Shown piece by piece: positions 54,197 through 63,617 of a stretch of 64,000 nt of DNA (positions within the stretch are counted from its first letter, which is position 1; each line of letters opens with the position of its first letter). Under the pieces are notes generated by a model. That model worked only from the letters and a program-made list of their open reading frames with translations. It did not search any database and was not told the DNA's origin. Made by a program: the position numbers and the translations under genes. Location: NCBI GenBank assembly GCA_001683825.1, contig LXTR01000019.1, positions 17,915-81,914 on the forward strand. The letters are read 5' to 3'. The stretch is from Flavobacteriaceae bacterium CP2B (GTDB lineage: Bacteria; Bacteroidota; Bacteroidia; Flavobacteriales; Flavobacteriaceae).

Positions 54197-55591
54197 ATGA
54201 GTTTTTCCAGACGCGCCTTTTTAACTTCGGTAAGTATGCTGGCCGCCCACACGGTCCTTCCTGTCAGCCAATTTCGATTCGGAACCGGCGGCAAACTCAA
54301 AATCGCCCTGGTGGGTACCGGGATCCGGGGTATTACCTTTTGGGGGAAACGCCTGGTAGAGGAGTATTCGGATATCCTGGAATTCGTCGGCCTCCATGAC
54401 CATAACCCCGGACGCCTGGCCTACGGACGCTCTTATATTGGCACCAACTGCCCCCTGTATGACGATTTTGATGCCATGATCCGCGAGGCCAGGCCCGACC
54501 TCCTGATCGTCACCACCAAGGATGCCACCCACCATCAATTCATCATCAGGGCCCTAGAACTGGGTTGCGATGTACTGACCGAAAAACCTTTGACCACCGA
54601 TGCTGCAAAGTGCCAGGCCATCCTGGACGCGGAACGCAAATCTGGCAAAAACCTCATCGTTGGATTCAATTACCGCTGGAGCCCCTACAGTACCAAAATC
54701 AAGGAACTCCTGGCAAACAATGCCATAGGAACGGTTACATCGGTAGATTTCCACTGGTACCTGAATACCTATCACGGGGCCAGTTATTTCCGGAGATGGC
54801 ATGGAGAGATGGAGAACAGCGGGTCGCTCTGGATCCACAAGGCCACCCACCATTTCGACCTCCTCAACTGGTGGATCGATGCTGAACCCGCCGAAGTCTT
54901 TGCCTATGGCGATTTGGAATTCTACGGGAAAAACGGTCCGTTCAGGGGGCCGAACTGCCGCAACTGCCAGCATACCAAAAAATGCGATTTTTATATGGAC
55001 ATCCACAAGGATGCCTTTCTGAAGGCGCTCTATGTGGACCATGAACATCACGACGGGTATATCCGCGACAATTGCCTTTTCCGGGAAGAAATTGACATCT
55101 ACGATAAGATGTCTGCCCAGGTGCGCTACCAAAACAATGTCCAACTCAATTACTCCCTCACCACCTATTCGCCCTTTGAAGGGTGGAGGGCGGCCTTCAA
55201 CGGCACGGAAGGGCGGCTGGAGGCATGGTCAGACATCCCCTATTATAAGGACCTCAACATATCCGAAGCCGACAAACACGCCCGGGAACTGGCACAAACG
55301 GAAGGGGGTGGCCTGTATTATGAGCCGGTCATCGTCCATAAACTCTGGCAAGAGCATCAAAAGGTAGAGGTCCCTATGGAACGTTCCGGGCATGGAGGGG
55401 GCGACAAACGCCTGCACGACAAATTATTCCGGGACCCGGCGTCTCCAGATCCCTATGGGCACACAGCCGGCTCCAGGGACGGGGCCATGTCTGTGCTCAT
55501 TGGCATTGCTGCCAGGCAAAGCATAGAAACCGGGAAAGCCGTAAAGATTGGCAGCCTGACCGACCTGCAACCACGGTCTAAGCGCGCCTAA
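54197..55591 (+). CDS. Tat-exported Gfo/Idh/MocA family oxidoreductase
   Basis: 464 residues. The N-terminus SRRAFLTSVSML is a twin-arginine signal, fitting export by TatC. The NAD(P)-binding Rossmann domain (LKIALVGTGIRGITFWG) leads to EKPLTTDAAKC with the family's Lys-Pro, and then a GFNYRW and HKATHHFDLLNWW substrate region. A Cys-rich insert (CRNCQHTKKCDF) could bind metal. Relatives act on sugars or inositols in polysaccharide use; the substrate is unknown and no CAZyme is adjacent. Near-consensus box TATCTTTA at 54164-54171. Confidence 0.9.
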   Translation: MSFSRRAFLTSVSMLAAHTVLPVSQFRFGTGGKLKIALVGTGIRGITFWGKRLVEEYSDILEFVGLHDHNPGRLAYGRSYIGTNCPLYDDFDAMIREARPDLLIVTTKDATHHQFIIRALELGCDVLTEKPLTTDAAKCQAILDAERKSGKNLIVGFNYRWSPYSTKIKELLANNAIGTVTSVDFHWYLNTYHGASYFRRWHGEMENSGSLWIHKATHHFDLLNWWIDAEPAEVFAYGDLEFYGKNGPFRGPNCRNCQHTKKCDFYMDIHKDAFLKALYVDHEHHDGYIRDNCLFREEIDIYDKMSAQVRYQNNVQLNYSLTTYSPFEGWRAAFNGTEGRLEAWSDIPYYKDLNISEADKHARELAQTEGGGLYYEPVIVHKLWQEHQKVEVPMERSGHGGGDKRLHDKLFRDPASPDPYGHTAGSRDGAMSVLIGIAARQSIETGKAVKIGSLTDLQPRSKRA

Positions 55592-55766
55592 AAGTCATGG
55601 CATTAGGGCCTGGGGATTTCGGCCAAATAATTAAGATGCCCCCGACCTTTGATTATATGATAAAACATAATTAGCTTTACAACATGCGTTTGTCTTTTTT
55701 AATCCGGGGCCCCGTGTGGTTAATTGCAGCGTGCAATTGTACCGCGGGTACTAATTGGCGAAAAGT

Positions 55767-56984
55767 ATGCTGAAGACTTTGATGGACCAGGACCGGTGGA
55801 GGGATAGCATCCGTTTAACCCTTAGAGTTAGTTATTTTGCATCCCTGTTTGCCCTGTTGTTTGGGGCTGCATGCCTGGTATTCCTGGACATTACCGAAGT
55901 AGTCCCCTATGTTTTTATCGGTTTTGGGCTGGTCAACCTGCTCAATACGCTGTTGCACCGTTACCACAATAACCTGGTCCTCACCTATAACCTCATTTCC
56001 ATCCTGGGCCTGGCTTCCTCCATTGTGATCACCCTGTATACCGGGGGTATCAGCAGCCCTTTTATTTTCGTCCTGGCCATAGTGGTCTTTGCCGGCTACA
56101 TTTCTACCCGCCGCTATGGAAAAGTCTACCTGTATATCAGCATTCTGACTATTTTCCTGATTTACCTGCAGGGAATCTCCACCTTTTCCCTTGGCCGGAA
56201 CGTGGTTCCCGAGTCCTCGCGGCAACTTTTTAGTTTTCTGAGTATTCTTTTCTCGGTGTACCTCTTAGGGGGGGTACTGGGAAAGAACCTGCTCAGGGCA
56301 CACCACAACCTTTATAAAACCAAGGCGGAACTGGAAGAACAGATCAATGAAAAGGAAACCCTGCTCAAGGAAGTACACCACCGGGTAAAAAACAACCTGC
56401 AAACGGTATCGAGCCTCCTGAGCCTGCAGGCCAGGAGCATCAAGGACGAGGCGGTCAGGAACCTTATCAAGAGTAGTCAGAACCGGGTGATTTCCATGGC
56501 CATGGTCCATGAAATGCTCTATATGCGAGATGACATTTCCAAGATTGAGTACAAATCCTATGTCCAGGACCTGGGCGAATACCTGGTACGTTCCGTGAAG
56601 GGAACCAAGAACAACGTAAAACTCACTATTGATATCCCCGACATCGAACTGGGTATCGATACGGCCATCCCGCTCGGCCTGCTGATCAATGAAGCGGTTA
56701 CCAATGCCCTAAAATACGGTATCAAAGACGATGAGATTGGGGAAATCTATATCGCCCTTCGGCGCGAAAACGAAAAGGAATACGTACTGAGCATCGGTGA
56801 TGATGGGGTCGGCTTCCCGGAACAGGTGAATTTCCGCAACACCAAATCGTTGGGGCTCAAACTCATACAGAATCTCACCCGGCAATTAAAAGGGTCCATC
56901 ATTCGCGACTGCTCCAAAAAAGGCACCAATTACGTCGTCAAATTCAAGGAGGTCGACCATCAGAAATTCCATCCCGTCACATAG
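55767..56984 (+). CDS. Membrane sensor histidine kinase (HisKA_2 type)
   Basis: 405 residues. About six transmembrane segments (residues 20-175) without a recognisable periplasmic sensor domain, a short coiled coil (KTKAELEEQINEKETLL), the HisKA_2 box KEVHHRVKNNLQTVSSLL with the phosphoacceptor His at about 205, and an HATPase_c domain (LLINEAVTNALKYG, GDDGVGFPEQV, SLGLKLIQNLTRQLKG). No response regulator is adjacent, so it is an orphan kinase. The start is the ATG at 55767; an in-frame TTG lies four codons earlier. Confidence 0.92.
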   Translation: MLKTLMDQDRWRDSIRLTLRVSYFASLFALLFGAACLVFLDITEVVPYVFIGFGLVNLLNTLLHRYHNNLVLTYNLISILGLASSIVITLYTGGISSPFIFVLAIVVFAGYISTRRYGKVYLYISILTIFLIYLQGISTFSLGRNVVPESSRQLFSFLSILFSVYLLGGVLGKNLLRAHHNLYKTKAELEEQINEKETLLKEVHHRVKNNLQTVSSLLSLQARSIKDEAVRNLIKSSQNRVISMAMVHEMLYMRDDISKIEYKSYVQDLGEYLVRSVKGTKNNVKLTIDIPDIELGIDTAIPLGLLINEAVTNALKYGIKDDEIGEIYIALRRENEKEYVLSIGDDGVGFPEQVNFRNTKSLGLKLIQNLTRQLKGSIIRDCSKKGTNYVVKFKEVDHQKFHPVT

Positions 56985-57067
56985 GTATCGGGGCTTGTTT
57001 CCGCACTGTAATTATTGGATAATGGCTATATTTAGCCATCTAAACCGGAAACACCATTTTATCCTCC

Positions 57068-59590
57068 ATGCAAAAATTAATTGTACTACTCGCCTGCCTA
57101 TTGGGCCAGGGCCTTTTGGCTCAGGATTACTTTTACCAAAAATTCCAGCCTTTCCAACCCGATATCCCGTCGCCGGAAGAATTTTTGGGCTACGGAATCG
57201 GGGAACACCACACCCGGCACGATCTCATCGTGGCCTATTTTGAAAAACTTGCGGAAGTATCCGACAGGGCACAGATACAGGAATACGGACGCACCCACGA
57301 GGGTCGTAAACTGGTAATCCTTACCGTGGGCAAACCCACCCACCTGGATCGTTTGGCCTCCCTGAAAGAACAGCACCTCGCCTTTACCCAACCCGATGCC
57401 CGGCCACAGCCTCCATCCGAGCTCCCGCTTTTCATCAACCTGGCCTATAATGTACACGGGAACGAGCCTTCCAGTTCAGAAGCGGCACTGCTGACCGCCT
57501 ATACCATGGTAGCTTCGGAACACCCAGAAATTAAAGGCTACCTGGAACAGGCCGTACTATTTATAGACCCTGCCATTAACCCGGACGGGCGCGACCGGCA
57601 CACACAATGGGCCAATACCTACCAGGGCCAACCGCTGGTAAATGACCCCCAGGATGCCGAACACAATGAATACTGGCCCGGTGGGCGCACCAACCATTAC
57701 TGGTTTGACCTCAACCGCGACTGGCTATTGGCCATCAACCCGGAAAGCCGGGGAAAACTCAACTGGTACCATGAATGGTACCCCAATGTCGTGACCGATT
57801 TTCACGAAATGGGTACACAAAACACCTATTTCTTCGAGCCCATGAAGATCAATGGCTCGGCAGATCCCATTATGCCGGACGAAAATTACGACTACCTGAA
57901 CACCCTGTTTGGGAACTACTACGCAAAAGCCCTGGACAGCATAGGCTCCCTCTATTTCACCAGGGAGGTCTTTGACGGGACCTACCCGGGATATGGCTCC
58001 TCCTACCCCGACCTGCAGGGCGGGCTAGGTTTGCTGTTTGAACAGGCCAGCAGCCGCGGGCATGCACAGAAAACAGCCTATGGGGAGATCACCTTCCTCT
58101 TCACCATCCGCAACCAATACGTATCCAGTATCACCACGGTCAGAGCCGCGGTGGAAAACAAGGATTACCTGTACGACTACCAACAGAAATTCTTTAAAAG
58201 TGCGCTGGCCAACGCTGACAAAAGCCGGATAAAGGGCTATGTTTTTGGGGACCGGTACGACAAGAACCGGGTCAGGGCTTTTATTGACAAGTTGTTGTTG
58301 CACCGCATCAAGGTATACAAATCAGGGGCCGACGAATATATCGTACCCAGCCGGCAGCCCCAGTACCGCATGGTACAAACCATGTTTGAAACCTATGACA
58401 CGTATCGCGACAGTGTTTTTTACGACGCTTCGGCCTGGTCTGTCGCGAATTTTTACAATATGAAATACCGGCCGGTAAACACTGCGGTTTTGGGCGATGC
58501 CGTTACCAGCACCGATGGCCTTGCCAGCGTCCCTGCCGTGTCCCGCTCTGACTACGCTTATGTGGTTGATTGGGACGATTACAACGCCCCGGCCCTGCTC
58601 CATGCGCTGCAAACGCAGGGAATCGTTGCCTCCTCGGCCTTCAAGCCCTTTACGGCGACCACCCTTTCGGGGGAAAAGGACTTCCATTACGGGGCCCTTG
58701 TGATCCCGGTAAAGCCCCAGGAAAAAAGCGCGGAAGAAGTGTACCGGATCATCCGGGAAGCCCAATCCAAATGGCAGGTGCCGGTATTCTCAGCACCTAC
58801 GGGGCTGAACCTGAAGGGCGTAGACCTGGGCAGTAACTATATCAAACCCTTAAAAAAACCCAAAGCCGCCATGATCATTGGCCATGGCGTAAGGTCCTAT
58901 GAAGCCGGCGAAGTCTGGCATTTACTGGATACCCGGGTTTCCATGCCGATTACCAAGATCCCTATCCGGAATCTGGACAAGGCCTCGCTGGATCAATATA
59001 CCGTACTGGTGATGGTATCCGGCACCTATGACTTTGGCCCAAAACTGCAGGAAAAAATCTCCGACTGGGTACGGAAAGGCCATACGCTGGTCACTATCGG
59101 GACCGCTTCCGAATGGGCCATCAAAAAGAAACTGGTAAAGGAAAAGCTTACCAAAGTAGCGGAAGATACCCTTGCGGCGGTGGCCCGGCAGCCCTATGTA
59201 GACGCGAGTGAAAACCTGGGGAAATCCGCTGTGGGCGGGATCATTGCGAGGACCGATATCGACCTTACCCACCCCCTGGCCTTTGGCTACCAGGACACTG
59301 CCATCCCCGTGTATAAAAACAACGAGGTTTGGCTGCAACCCAGCAGAAACCCCTACGCTACCGTGGGCAGCTATGCCAAAAACCCCCATATAGATGGGTT
59401 TATCACCCGGGACAACCTGGAGAAGTACATGAAACCCTCGGCCTCCCTGCTCACGAGCCCCCTGGGCAAGGGAAGGGTGGTGCTCTTTGCAGACAACCCG
59501 AATTTCAGGGGTTCCTGGTACGGAACCAACAGGCTTTTCCTGAACGCCATCTTCCTGGGCCAGCATATAGACATCCCTGAAAAAGAATAA
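57068..59590 (+). CDS. Exported M14 zinc carboxypeptidase
   Basis: 840 residues. Signal peptide (LIVLLACLLGQGLLAQ), then an M14 domain: HGNEPSS with zinc ligands His130 and Glu133, DPAINPDGRDRH, DLNRDWL, and the second-His region DFHEMGTQNTYFF (His246). The catalytic Glu is plausible in LLFEQASSRG. A long C-terminal part includes a glutamine-amidotransferase-like fold (AAMIIGHGVRSYEAGEVWHLL). This is the large M14 form common in Bacteroidota that degrade protein outside the cell. Near-consensus box TATATTTA at 57027-57034. The amidohydrolase gene follows after 3 bases. Confidence 0.9.
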   Translation: MQKLIVLLACLLGQGLLAQDYFYQKFQPFQPDIPSPEEFLGYGIGEHHTRHDLIVAYFEKLAEVSDRAQIQEYGRTHEGRKLVILTVGKPTHLDRLASLKEQHLAFTQPDARPQPPSELPLFINLAYNVHGNEPSSSEAALLTAYTMVASEHPEIKGYLEQAVLFIDPAINPDGRDRHTQWANTYQGQPLVNDPQDAEHNEYWPGGRTNHYWFDLNRDWLLAINPESRGKLNWYHEWYPNVVTDFHEMGTQNTYFFEPMKINGSADPIMPDENYDYLNTLFGNYYAKALDSIGSLYFTREVFDGTYPGYGSSYPDLQGGLGLLFEQASSRGHAQKTAYGEITFLFTIRNQYVSSITTVRAAVENKDYLYDYQQKFFKSALANADKSRIKGYVFGDRYDKNRVRAFIDKLLLHRIKVYKSGADEYIVPSRQPQYRMVQTMFETYDTYRDSVFYDASAWSVANFYNMKYRPVNTAVLGDAVTSTDGLASVPAVSRSDYAYVVDWDDYNAPALLHALQTQGIVASSAFKPFTATTLSGEKDFHYGALVIPVKPQEKSAEEVYRIIREAQSKWQVPVFSAPTGLNLKGVDLGSNYIKPLKKPKAAMIIGHGVRSYEAGEVWHLLDTRVSMPITKIPIRNLDKASLDQYTVLVMVSGTYDFGPKLQEKISDWVRKGHTLVTIGTASEWAIKKKLVKEKLTKVAEDTLAAVARQPYVDASENLGKSAVGGIIARTDIDLTHPLAFGYQDTAIPVYKNNEVWLQPSRNPYATVGSYAKNPHIDGFITRDNLEKYMKPSASLLTSPLGKGRVVLFADNPNFRGSWYGTNRLFLNAIFLGQHIDIPEKE

Positions 59591-59593
59591 CAC

Positions 59594-61183
59594 ATGATAC
59601 CCGCGCTAAAATACCTCTTCCTGGCAATGCTGCTTGCCCCCGGCCTATTGGGGGCCCAGATGAGCGAAGGCCCCTTTCCACAACTGATTATACGGGGGGT
59701 AACCCTGATCAATGGTAATGGAGCGCCCCCCATGGGGCCGGTGGATATCGTCGTAGAGCAAAACCGCATTGTCCAGGTAGCGGTGGTAGGCTATCCCGGG
59801 GTGGCCATAGACGACAGTAAAAGGCCCTCCTTAAAAGAGGGCGGGCGCGAACTGGATTGTGAGGGCATGTACCTGCTCCCCGGGTTTGTGGACATGCACG
59901 GCCATATTGGTGGCGATGCGCAGGGGGCCGACCCCGATTATGTATTCCGCCTGTGGATGGCCCATGGGATAACCACCGTACGGGAACCCAGCGGCAGGGG
60001 GGTAGATACTACGTTAGACCTGAAAAGGAAGAGCGCCAGCAATGAGATCATTGCCCCGCGCATCCTTGCCTATACCGGCTTTGGACAGACCAGCAGCGGC
60101 TTTAACCCCTTGAACGATATGCCCATCACCAACCCGGCACAGGCAAGGGAATGGGTGCGGGCCAATGCCGCAAAAGGGGCCGATGGCATTAAATTCTTTG
60201 GCGCGCGACCTGAAATCATGAAGGCCGCTTTGGATGAAAACCGGAAACTGGGGTTGCGATCGGCCTGTCACCACGCCCAACTGAGTGTTGCCCGATGGAA
60301 CGTCCTCCATTCAGCCAGGGCCGGGCTTACCTCCATGGAACACTGGTACGGGCTCCCGGAAGCGCTGTTTAATGACCGTACGGTGCAGGATTACCCGCTG
60401 GACTACAACTACCAAAATGAACAACACCGCTTTGAAGAGGCCGGAAAACTCTGGCAACAGGCAGCCAAACCCTATTCGGACCACTGGAATGCCGTCATGG
60501 ACGAATTGCTGGCCCTGGATTTCACCATCGATCCAACGTTTAATATATACGAAGCCAGCAGGGACCTTCACCGGGCACGCAGGGCCGAATGGCATGAAAC
60601 CTATACCCTACCCTCCCTCTGGGAGTTTTACCAGCCCAGCAAGATCTCCCATGGTTCCTATTGGCATGATTGGGGTACGGAACAGGAGGTAGCCTGGAAG
60701 GAAAACTTCCGCTTGTGGATGACCTTTGTGAATGAATACAAAAACCGCGGGGGGCGGGTTACGGCCGGATCCGATTCAGGCTTTATCTTCCAGCTCTATG
60801 GCTTTGCCTATATAAGGGAACTGGAATTGTTGCGGGAGGCAGGGTTCCACCCGTTGGAAGTTATCCGGTCGGCTACCCTGAACGGGGCGGAAGCCCTGGG
60901 GATGGCAGACAAAATAGGGACCGTGGCTGTGGGCAAGTATGCCGATTTTGTCATCGTTGCGGAAAACCCGCTAAAAAACCTGAAGGTCCTGTACGGTACA
61001 GGGGCTATCCGGCTGACCGATGAAAATAAGGTGGTGCGGACCGATGGGATAAAATATACCGTAAAAGACGGTATTATTTACGACGCGCGCGAACTGCTAC
61101 GGGACGTAAAACGCCGCGTGGACGAAGCGAAGCAGCAATCAGGATACCAGCTACGGCAACCAGGATGGGCAGAAGGAGAATAG
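59594..61183 (+). CDS. Exported amidohydrolase-family protein
   Basis: 529 residues: signal peptide (YLFLAMLLAPGLLGAQ), then a metal-dependent amidohydrolase domain: LLPGFVDMHGHIGGD (metal His102 and His104), KFFGARPE in the carboxylated-Lys region, SACHHAQLS, TSMEHWYG, and AGSDSGF with the last metal Asp. GMADKIGTVAVGKYADFVI closes the barrel. Relatives cleave cyclic imides or peptides. It is 3 bases from the M14 gene, so both may work on peptide breakdown (inference). Confidence 0.9.
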   Translation: MIPALKYLFLAMLLAPGLLGAQMSEGPFPQLIIRGVTLINGNGAPPMGPVDIVVEQNRIVQVAVVGYPGVAIDDSKRPSLKEGGRELDCEGMYLLPGFVDMHGHIGGDAQGADPDYVFRLWMAHGITTVREPSGRGVDTTLDLKRKSASNEIIAPRILAYTGFGQTSSGFNPLNDMPITNPAQAREWVRANAAKGADGIKFFGARPEIMKAALDENRKLGLRSACHHAQLSVARWNVLHSARAGLTSMEHWYGLPEALFNDRTVQDYPLDYNYQNEQHRFEEAGKLWQQAAKPYSDHWNAVMDELLALDFTIDPTFNIYEASRDLHRARRAEWHETYTLPSLWEFYQPSKISHGSYWHDWGTEQEVAWKENFRLWMTFVNEYKNRGGRVTAGSDSGFIFQLYGFAYIRELELLREAGFHPLEVIRSATLNGAEALGMADKIGTVAVGKYADFVIVAENPLKNLKVLYGTGAIRLTDENKVVRTDGIKYTVKDGIIYDARELLRDVKRRVDEAKQQSGYQLRQPGWAEGE

Positions 61184-61205
61184 CAGTCATAGTCATGAAA
61201 TTTGG

Positions 61206-61463
61206 TTAAGCCAGTTTGGCCTTGTGTTTTTTGGTGGTAAAGGTTAATTCCTTCAAAACCCTTGTGTTCTTGAAACGGTACAAACGCACCAGCGCTTCGG
61301 AGGCCTTGGGCAATACTTCTTTGGCAGGCATTAATGGCAGGATGGCTTCCTTTTGAACCATTGCCTTTTCAACAACAACCGGAGAAACCATGGCCTGCCC
61401 GTCCTGGGCGATGGCCAGTGAACCAAAAAATAGTACGATTACCAGGGTTACAATAGCTTTCAT
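61206..61463 (-). CDS. Small secreted peptide, family member 1
   Basis: 85 residues: signal peptide (MKAIVTLVIVLFFGSLAIAQ), a short variable middle and a basic C-terminus LVRLYRFKNTRVLKELTFTT ending KKHKAKLA. This C-terminus closely matches the two copies at 61843 and 63618 (LYRSK...KELSFTTK...AKLA) although the rest has diverged. An upstream element at 61537-61553 is shared with those copies. I know no function. It is convergent with the amidohydrolase gene (22-base gap). Confidence 0.75.
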   Translation of the reverse strand: MKAIVTLVIVLFFGSLAIAQDGQAMVSPVVVEKAMVQKEAILPLMPAKEVLPKASEALVRLYRFKNTRVLKELTFTTKKHKAKLA

Positions 61464-61842
61464 AGTGCGTTTTATTCGTATATAAAGAAACCCGCCATAG
61501 TGCCTTTTCCACGAAGTAAATCGGCCAAGACCCTATATTTTTCGGTAGCTGGCGAATTATTGGATAAAGTGTGATGTTTGTCCGACCAAGGCACGGGAGG
61601 CATATAACCGCTTACCGAGTACAGCCGTAGTTTGACGATGCTTCTGACATCTTTAGGAAGGGATGTCACCATACCATTGGCGGATGGGCATGGAGAAGCC
61701 CCCGGGCTTACCGCACCCTGAAAAACCGGGTCAGGGATGGCCGGGCCACCCCCCCCTGCTGCTGCAGGGAGAAATTGATGGGTTGTTGGTTACATCGGGA
61801 TGCAGGGCTCAGGGGGAGGCACTATTTATGGAATTGATTGGA
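61464..61842. other. Non-coding stretch between two secreted-peptide genes
   Basis: 379 bases without a supported gene. The right-hand part (61464-61553) is the promoter region of peptide gene 1, including the shared element at 61537-61553 and a TTTATATA stretch close to the start. The rest is the 3' flank of peptide gene 2 and shows no hairpin terminator, promoter or protein-like frame I can support. Confidence 0.5.
61537..61553 (-). promoter_or_regulatory. Shared upstream element, peptide gene 1
   Basis: On the minus strand GCCAG-CT-ACCGAAAAAT, its near edge 74 bases upstream of the start codon. It matches the element at 62140-62156 at 15 of 17 positions, with almost identical spacing to the gene (74 and 76 bases), while the flanks have diverged. 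Confidence 0.5.
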
Positions 61843-62064
61843 TTAAGCCAGTTTAGCGCGGTTACGCTTGGTAGTGAAAGACAGCTCCTTTTTAACCAGT
61901 GAATGCTTGGAGCGGTACAGGCGGGCAACTTCGTTCTCCTTGGCAACTTTAATTTCCGTTACAGTGGTAACAATTCCGGTTTCAAAAGAAACTACCTGGG
62001 CATCTTTGGCCTGGGCTGTGAATCCGATCAGAAGAACAAAAATTAAAGTAGCGATGGTTTTCAT
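61843..62064 (-). CDS. Small secreted peptide, family member 2
   Basis: 73 residues. Signal peptide MKTIATLIFVLLIGFTAQA followed by a 54-residue mature peptide, acidic in the middle and strongly basic at the end (VARLYRSKHSLVKKELSFTT ending in KRNRAKLA). It differs from member 3 by one residue (Thr34 for Ala). The start is the ATG at 62064, which directly begins the signal peptide; the longer frame to 62112 runs through the upstream hairpin. Function unknown; a secreted basic peptide of this size could bind envelope or nucleic acid (inference). Confidence 0.78.
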   Translation of the reverse strand: MKTIATLIFVLLIGFTAQAKDAQVVSFETGIVTTVTEIKVAKENEVARLYRSKHSLVKKELSFTTKRNRAKLA

Positions 62065-62069
62065 GACTT

Positions 62070-62099
62070 GGGGTCGTTTTATATAAATAAAACGGCCCC
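62070..62099 (-). promoter_or_regulatory. 13-bp hairpin just upstream of peptide gene 2
   Basis: GGGGTCGTTTTAT (62070-62082) and ATAAAACGGCCCC (62087-62099) form a 13-bp inverted repeat with one G-U-type mismatch and a 4-base loop, five bases from the start codon. It is duplicated at 63845-63874. Peptide gene 1 has only the TTTATATA/AAAACG part. It could be an mRNA leader hairpin or an operator. Confidence 0.45.
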
Positions 62100-62139
62100 A
62101 ACGGCTGTACACCGCCTTGCGATTCGTCGAACAACCCCC

Positions 62140-62156
62140 ATTTTTCGGTGTCTGGC
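62140..62156 (-). promoter_or_regulatory. Shared upstream element, peptide gene 2
   Basis: Minus strand GCCAG-AC-ACCGAAAAAT, 76 bases upstream of the start codon; counterpart of 61537-61553 and repeated at 63915-63931. Confidence 0.5.
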
Positions 62157-62382
62157 AGAAATCCGGTTAAACGGTAAAAAATCATCGGCCAACGTATCGG
62201 ACCCCATTGGCAGCTAAGCGATATTTGCGGTCGTTTGTCGATGTCTGCACGCGCTTTTAACCCGTCAAATACCCCCTTACCGGTACTTTTCTGCCAGAAT
62301 TCTGCGCTTTGCCCACCAGCAAAGGGAAAAAGAAATACCTTTAGTACCGTTCACCCAGGGTAGTACCAGCAAAACCTTTCCT

Positions 62383-63561
62383 ATGAAGGACACCAGCCGC
62401 CACCGGATTAGTTCAATAGATATGTTGCGGGGTGTGGTCATGGTCATTATGGCCCTGGACCACGTACGCGATTATTTTCATTACGACGCTTTTTTCTATG
62501 ACCCCACGGATTTGAGCAAAACCAACACCTGGCTTTTTTTTACCCGTTTTATAACCCATTTCTGCGCGCCCGTATTCGTTTTCCTGGCTGGGACTTCCGC
62601 TTTCTTTGTGGTCCGGCGAAGGTCCAAAAGATCGCTCAGTACCTGGCTGATCAAACGAGGGCTCTGGCTCATTTTAGTGGAAATCACCATTATGAAAGTG
62701 GCATGGAGCTTTTCCCTGGACTACAGCATCATCATCTTGCAGGTCATCTGGGTCCTGGGGGTAGGCATGATCTGCCTGGCAGGATTTATCCACCTGCCCG
62801 GGAAGTGGGTAATCGTATTGTGCCTGGCGGGCATCGCGGGGCACAACCTCCTGGACGGATACACCCCCTCCGGGGAAATCGCTTCCGGGCTTTGGACGGT
62901 TTTCCATGTACAGGCCTTTGTGGATCCCGGGCAGCTGCCCTTTTTTATCGCCTACCCGATCCTACCATGGGTCTTTGTAATGCCATTGGGCTATTATTTC
63001 GGGGAATGGTACAGGCCGGAGGTGGCCCCAGGGTTGCGCATCCGCAGGTTGTTTCAACTGGGCGGCCTGCTGACCCTGCTCTTTTTCCTTTTGCGCGCGG
63101 TGGACCTGTATGGCGACCCCAATGCCTGGAGTACGGAGAACAGCCTTGAGTTCACCATCCTTTCCTTCTTTAACCTTACCAAATACCCCCCCTCCCTCCT
63201 GTACCTGCTCATTACCCTGGGGCCTTCCATGCTGTTCCTCGCTGCTGCAGAGAAATTCAGTGGCAGGCTGGGCGGACAACTGGTGGTTATCGGCAGGGTC
63301 CCCATGTTTTTTTATATCGTCCACGTCTATGTGATCCACTTGCTGGCGCTACTGGCCGCGGTGTATAGTGGCTATGCCCCTTCGGATATGGTTATTGACT
63401 TTTGGATCAACTACCAAACGGAATTACAGGGATACGGCTATGGGTTGGGTGTGGTCTATCTGATATGGTTGTTGCTGGTACTGGGGCTATATCCCCTGTG
63501 CTATCACTACAATCTATTCAAGAGCAGCCATCGTCAGTATTGGTGGCTTAGCTACTTATAG
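62383..63561 (+). CDS. DUF1624 / heparan-alpha-glucosaminide N-acetyltransferase-like membrane protein
   Basis: 392 residues, eight or more transmembrane segments. The N-terminal signature RISSIDMLRGVVMVIMALDHVRD with the conserved Asp-His, and later VIGRVPMFFYIVHVYVIH, match the acyltransferase-like DUF1624 family (HGSNAT-type), which transfers acyl groups to sugars or lipids across the membrane. Substrate unknown. It lies between the two 383-bp repeats, divergent from peptide gene 2 and convergent with member 3. Near-consensus box TACCTTTA at 62336-62343. Confidence 0.88.
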   Translation: MKDTSRHRISSIDMLRGVVMVIMALDHVRDYFHYDAFFYDPTDLSKTNTWLFFTRFITHFCAPVFVFLAGTSAFFVVRRRSKRSLSTWLIKRGLWLILVEITIMKVAWSFSLDYSIIILQVIWVLGVGMICLAGFIHLPGKWVIVLCLAGIAGHNLLDGYTPSGEIASGLWTVFHVQAFVDPGQLPFFIAYPILPWVFVMPLGYYFGEWYRPEVAPGLRIRRLFQLGGLLTLLFFLLRAVDLYGDPNAWSTENSLEFTILSFFNLTKYPPSLLYLLITLGPSMLFLAAAEKFSGRLGGQLVVIGRVPMFFYIVHVYVIHLLALLAAVYSGYAPSDMVIDFWINYQTELQGYGYGLGVVYLIWLLLVLGLYPLCYHYNLFKSSHRQYWWLSYL

Positions 63562-63617
63562 GTACCTGGGGGCAAAGGGGTAGCAGGCGTTAGGCGACCC
63601 GTACGCTGCCAGGATGC

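Larger units (their letters stand above)
61843..62225. repeat. 383-bp direct repeat, copy 1
   Basis: Identical to 63618-64000 except at 61846/63621 and 61965/63740 (381 of 383 bases). It covers the whole of peptide gene 2 plus 161 bases upstream. The left boundary is sharp at the stop codon; the right boundary lies beyond the window for the second copy. Copies are 1,775 bases apart in the same orientation. Confidence 0.97.
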
